From the NCBI RefSeq assembly GCF_017876405.1, contig NZ_JAGINW010000001.1, positions 943,203-1,007,202 of the forward strand: DNA of 64,000 nt, given 5' to 3'. This stretch comes from Kibdelosporangium banguiense (GTDB lineage: Bacteria > Actinomycetota > Actinomycetes > Mycobacteriales > Pseudonocardiaceae). Positions within the stretch are counted from its first letter, which is position 1. Every line of letters begins with the position of its first letter. Below the pieces are notes generated by a model. That model did no database searches. It saw only the letters and a list, made by a program, of their open reading frames with translations, and was not told the origin of the DNA. Positions 62,120 to 64,000 of the stretch are shown piece after piece. Both the position numbers and the translations under genes were made by a program.

Positions 62120-62342
62120 CAGTTAAGAAACTTACGCCAGAATCCCGGCAATCCCGAACAAGGTCACCACTCCGCACACCGCGTGGCTCCCGGCCCAGTC
62201 CGGACCCCATCACGCCACCGGAGCACACGTGCGTTGTGGACAGTGCGAAGCCGACGTGCGAAGACGCCAGGATCACCACGGCGGAACTGGTCTGCGCGGC
62301 GAACCCTAGCGTGATGATGCCCATCGTCTTCTGCGCGTCGTT
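62112..62342 (-). pseudogene. remnant of a PiT-family phosphate transporter
   Basis: A frame without its own start reads NDAQKTMGIITLGFA and, right after, SSAVVILASSHVGFALSTTH and CSGGVMGSGLGRE. Both are signature segments of PitA-type transporters, but about 60-70 residues that normally separate them are missing, as are the rest of the N- and C-terminal parts. It is an internally deleted fragment squeezed between glnE and the amidotransferase gene. Confidence 0.8.
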
Positions 62343-62349
62343 CGTGTAG

Positions 62350-63096
62350 TCAGACCAGCGGCAACGTGGTGCGCGCCAGGTCGGCCAGCGGAAGTTCACC
62401 GGACGCGAGCCGCACAAAGCGTTCCGCGAACGGCTGCCACATCTCGGCGATGTCCGCGTGCGCGGCGTCCAGACGCTCCTTGTCGAGACTCCCCGGCTTC
62501 GCGTGCGCCGCGGCATCCGGCGCCATGGCCGCCCAGTCGAGCACAATCTGCGTCGTGGTCTCGATGTGGAACTGCAGGCCGTATGCGCTGCCGTTGAGCC
62601 GGAACGCCTGATTCGGGTACCTGTACGAAGAAGTCATCAGCTCGGCGCCCGGTGGCAGCCGATCGATGGCGTCGACATGGAACTGCATGACGTCCTGAAC
62701 CATCGGCATCTCACCGAACAACGGATCGGACAGGGCGACATCCCGCTTGGCCACCATCGCAGGCCCGACCTCAGGCCCCTGATCCCCCTTGACCACCCGG
62801 CCACCAGTCGCGGCCGCCAGCAATTGCCCACCAAGACAGACGGCAAGCGTCGGCATTCTCCGGCCGACAGCGGACGCGAGCAGCTCGCGAACATCCTTGA
62901 GCCACGGATGCTTCAGGTCGTCCAGCGCCCCCATCTCACCGCCCAGACACACCAGACCCTGGTAGTCATCGAGCGCAGGCAACGGCTCCGCGAACGGCCG
63001 CACCACATGCAGCTCAGCACCGGCCCCCGTCAGCCAATCGCCAAGGTTGGCAAGCGGGTCGGAGTCATCCGGCTGAATCACAAGCAGGCGCGTCAT
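62350..63096 (-). CDS. type 1 glutamine amidotransferase domain protein
   Basis: 248 residues, a class-I glutamine amidotransferase. The nucleophile is in TLAVCLGGQLLAAATGG, and the His-X-Glu pair is in YGLQFHIETTTQI. No synthetase domain is attached, so it resembles stand-alone GMP-synthase-like amidotransferases such as gamma-glutamyl hydrolases of polyamine metabolism; the acceptor is unknown. TACCGT, then GGGGGT, then ATG marks a leaderless start. Confidence 0.88.
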   Translation of the reverse strand: MTRLLVIQPDDSDPLANLGDWLTGAGAELHVVRPFAEPLPALDDYQGLVCLGGEMGALDDLKHPWLKDVRELLASAVGRRMPTLAVCLGGQLLAAATGGRVVKGDQGPEVGPAMVAKRDVALSDPLFGEMPMVQDVMQFHVDAIDRLPPGAELMTSSYRYPNQAFRLNGSAYGLQFHIETTTQIVLDWAAMAPDAAAHAKPGSLDKERLDAAHADIAEMWQPFAERFVRLASGELPLADLARTTLPLV

Positions 63097-63102
63097 ACCC
63101 CC

Positions 63103-63108
63103 ACGGTA
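63103..63108 (-). promoter_or_regulatory. -10 element TACCGT, leaderless promoter of the amidotransferase gene
   Basis: TACCGT on the minus strand, GGGGGT, then ATG at 63096; nearly the same as the DUF2342 start at 28722. Confidence 0.5.
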
Positions 63109-63150
63109 GAACGCAGGCAGCAGGTCAGGACAAGCCACCTCAGCTGTTGG

Positions 63151-63971
63151 TCAGGAGAAGTGGTACTCGGCTGAGTCGCTGATGGGCTCGTAGCCGATGG
63201 CTGGGTAGATGTGGTTTGTGGTCGGGTTGGCCAGGTCGGTGAAGATCAGGACTTGGTCGGAGCCGCGGTCGAGGGCGGTCTGGGTGGCGGCGGCTGTGAT
63301 GGCGGAGGCGTAGCCGTGGCCGCGTTGGTTGAGCGGGGTGTAGACGGGTGCTATCCGGGACATGCCGGTGACTGGGCCACGGCCGGCGGCGACGGAGACT
63401 GGAGTTCTGTTTATTTCCCAGAAGAGGCAGAAGGCGCCAGGTTCGAGGGCGGCTTTGGCCAGCGGGGCCGCGGCAGTGTCGCTCGCCGGCGGCGGGATGG
63501 TTTCGACGATGAACTCCTCGAACCACTGGGTCATCAGTGGTAGGTCGGCCTTGGTGGCATGGCGGGCCGTGCCTTCGACTGGGGTGGGCGGAGAGTATCG
63601 AGTTTGAAGAGGCGGGTTGCCATGCTCTGGGTGGCGGACTTGCCCGTCCGTGCGGTCCAGGCGTCGGCGAAAGCCTTGGCTTCTGCCTCGGTGCCGCTCA
63701 CGGCCGGCAGGTCGGGCATGAGGCCGTGGACCGTCGTTGCGGCGAACTCGGCGGCATGGGGCGGCACTGCGGTCACGATCATCGGATAGGCCGCTGTCTG
63801 GATGGCCGCGCCGACGACGTTTCCGTTGTCGTGCAAAGTGATCAACAGCGCGCCCGACAGGGGCTGCGCGGTCGCGGTGAGGATCACGGTGTACCTGACC
63901 GGGTCTTCGGCAAGAAGTTGCCACGCGGTCTCCCGGAACTCCGCGGTGGTCTCATGTACTTGCGCTTCCAT
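63151..63971 (-). pseudogene. GNAT-type acetyltransferase, interrupted by a frameshift
   Basis: The first frame runs from the ATG at 63971 (MEAQVHETTAEFRETAWQLL) to MATRLFKLDTLRPP near 63590. Family-type sequence then resumes in another frame with EGTARHATKADLPLM and YTPLNQRGHGYASAITAAAT, the acetyl-CoA-binding Q/RXXGXG/A part, down to 63151. One base is missing in the C-rich stretch near 63590. The intact protein would have about 273 residues, with the GNAT fold in the C-terminal half. A natural pseudogene or a read error cannot be separated here. Confidence 0.75.
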
Positions 63972-64000
63972 CGCCCCACGGTGACACCAGGCGGGAGTGA

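Noticed and set aside
1..64000. Prophage, insertion sequence, CRISPR array or secondary-metabolite cluster
   Set aside because: No integrase, transposase, phage structural gene, regularly spaced repeat or biosynthetic core enzyme was seen on either strand.

Overview
This window is high-GC DNA from a filamentous-type actinobacterium. Whole gene blocks match the mycobacterial order: prfB-ftsE-ftsX-smpB with ssrA nearby; UPF0182, PDZ-Lon protease, DUF2342 protein, ThiF-like protein, ABC1 kinase, whiB7 and uvrD2; and DUF4191, RDD and glnA1 with glnE further on. A mycothiol-dependent-type isomerase, a whiB7 with an AT hook and frequent GTG/TTG starts also fit. Pseudonocardiaceae is my best guess from gene content; the genus cannot be fixed by reading alone.

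Layout. 0-9 kb: the start of a DsbA-like gene with a MauE-type membrane protein, helicase HrpB, an SPFH protein co-transcribed with a ribbon-helix-helix regulator, a biotinyl/carboxyltransferase fusion with an XRE-type regulator, a MDMPI-type protein and a DUF4188 protein. 9-11 kb: two tandem secreted paralogues and a lipoprotein, none recognised. 11.4-19.4 kb: tmRNA, a two-component pair, an acyltransferase-3 protein, then the minus-strand prfB, ftsE, ftsX, smpB, amidohydrolase series. 19.4-23.3 kb: a PadR regulator, an unknown protein and two identical initiator tRNA genes flanking a GlxA-type regulator. 23.4-33.1 kb: a conserved envelope and proteolysis block. 33.2-37.9 kb: accessory genes (AbiEi-like protein, YCII protein, secreted serine hydrolase, methyltransferase). 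37.9-42.2 kb: whiB7 with an attenuated leader that encodes a 77-residue ORF, an aldo/keto reductase and uvrD2. 42.3-47.1 kb: DUF4191, an orphan histidine kinase, RDD and glnA1.

47.2-56.3 kb is a defence-type island lying between glnA1 and glnE, which adjoin in mycobacteria. It holds a complete Wadjet operon (jetABCD) and a divergent operon of a pRiA4b ORF-3-like protein, a frameshifted DUF6880 protein and a small membrane protein. 56.4-64 kb: a sigma factor with a putative membrane partner, a polytopic membrane protein, glnE, a remnant of a phosphate transporter, a glutamine amidotransferase and a frameshifted acetyltransferase.

Together the genes cover nitrogen assimilation (GlnA and its adenylyltransferase GlnE), ribosome rescue (SmpB with tmRNA), translation termination and initiation (PrfB, two initiator tRNAs), divisome control (FtsEX), antibiotic-stress response (WhiB7) and anti-plasmid defence (Wadjet).

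Two sequence-level themes recur. First, at least thirteen genes have a TANNNT hexamer exactly 6-7 bases before the start codon, the signature of leaderless transcripts. Second, the 3' ends of plus-strand genes that face structural RNA genes become C/A-rich and G-poor and are followed by a dispersed hairpin repeat.
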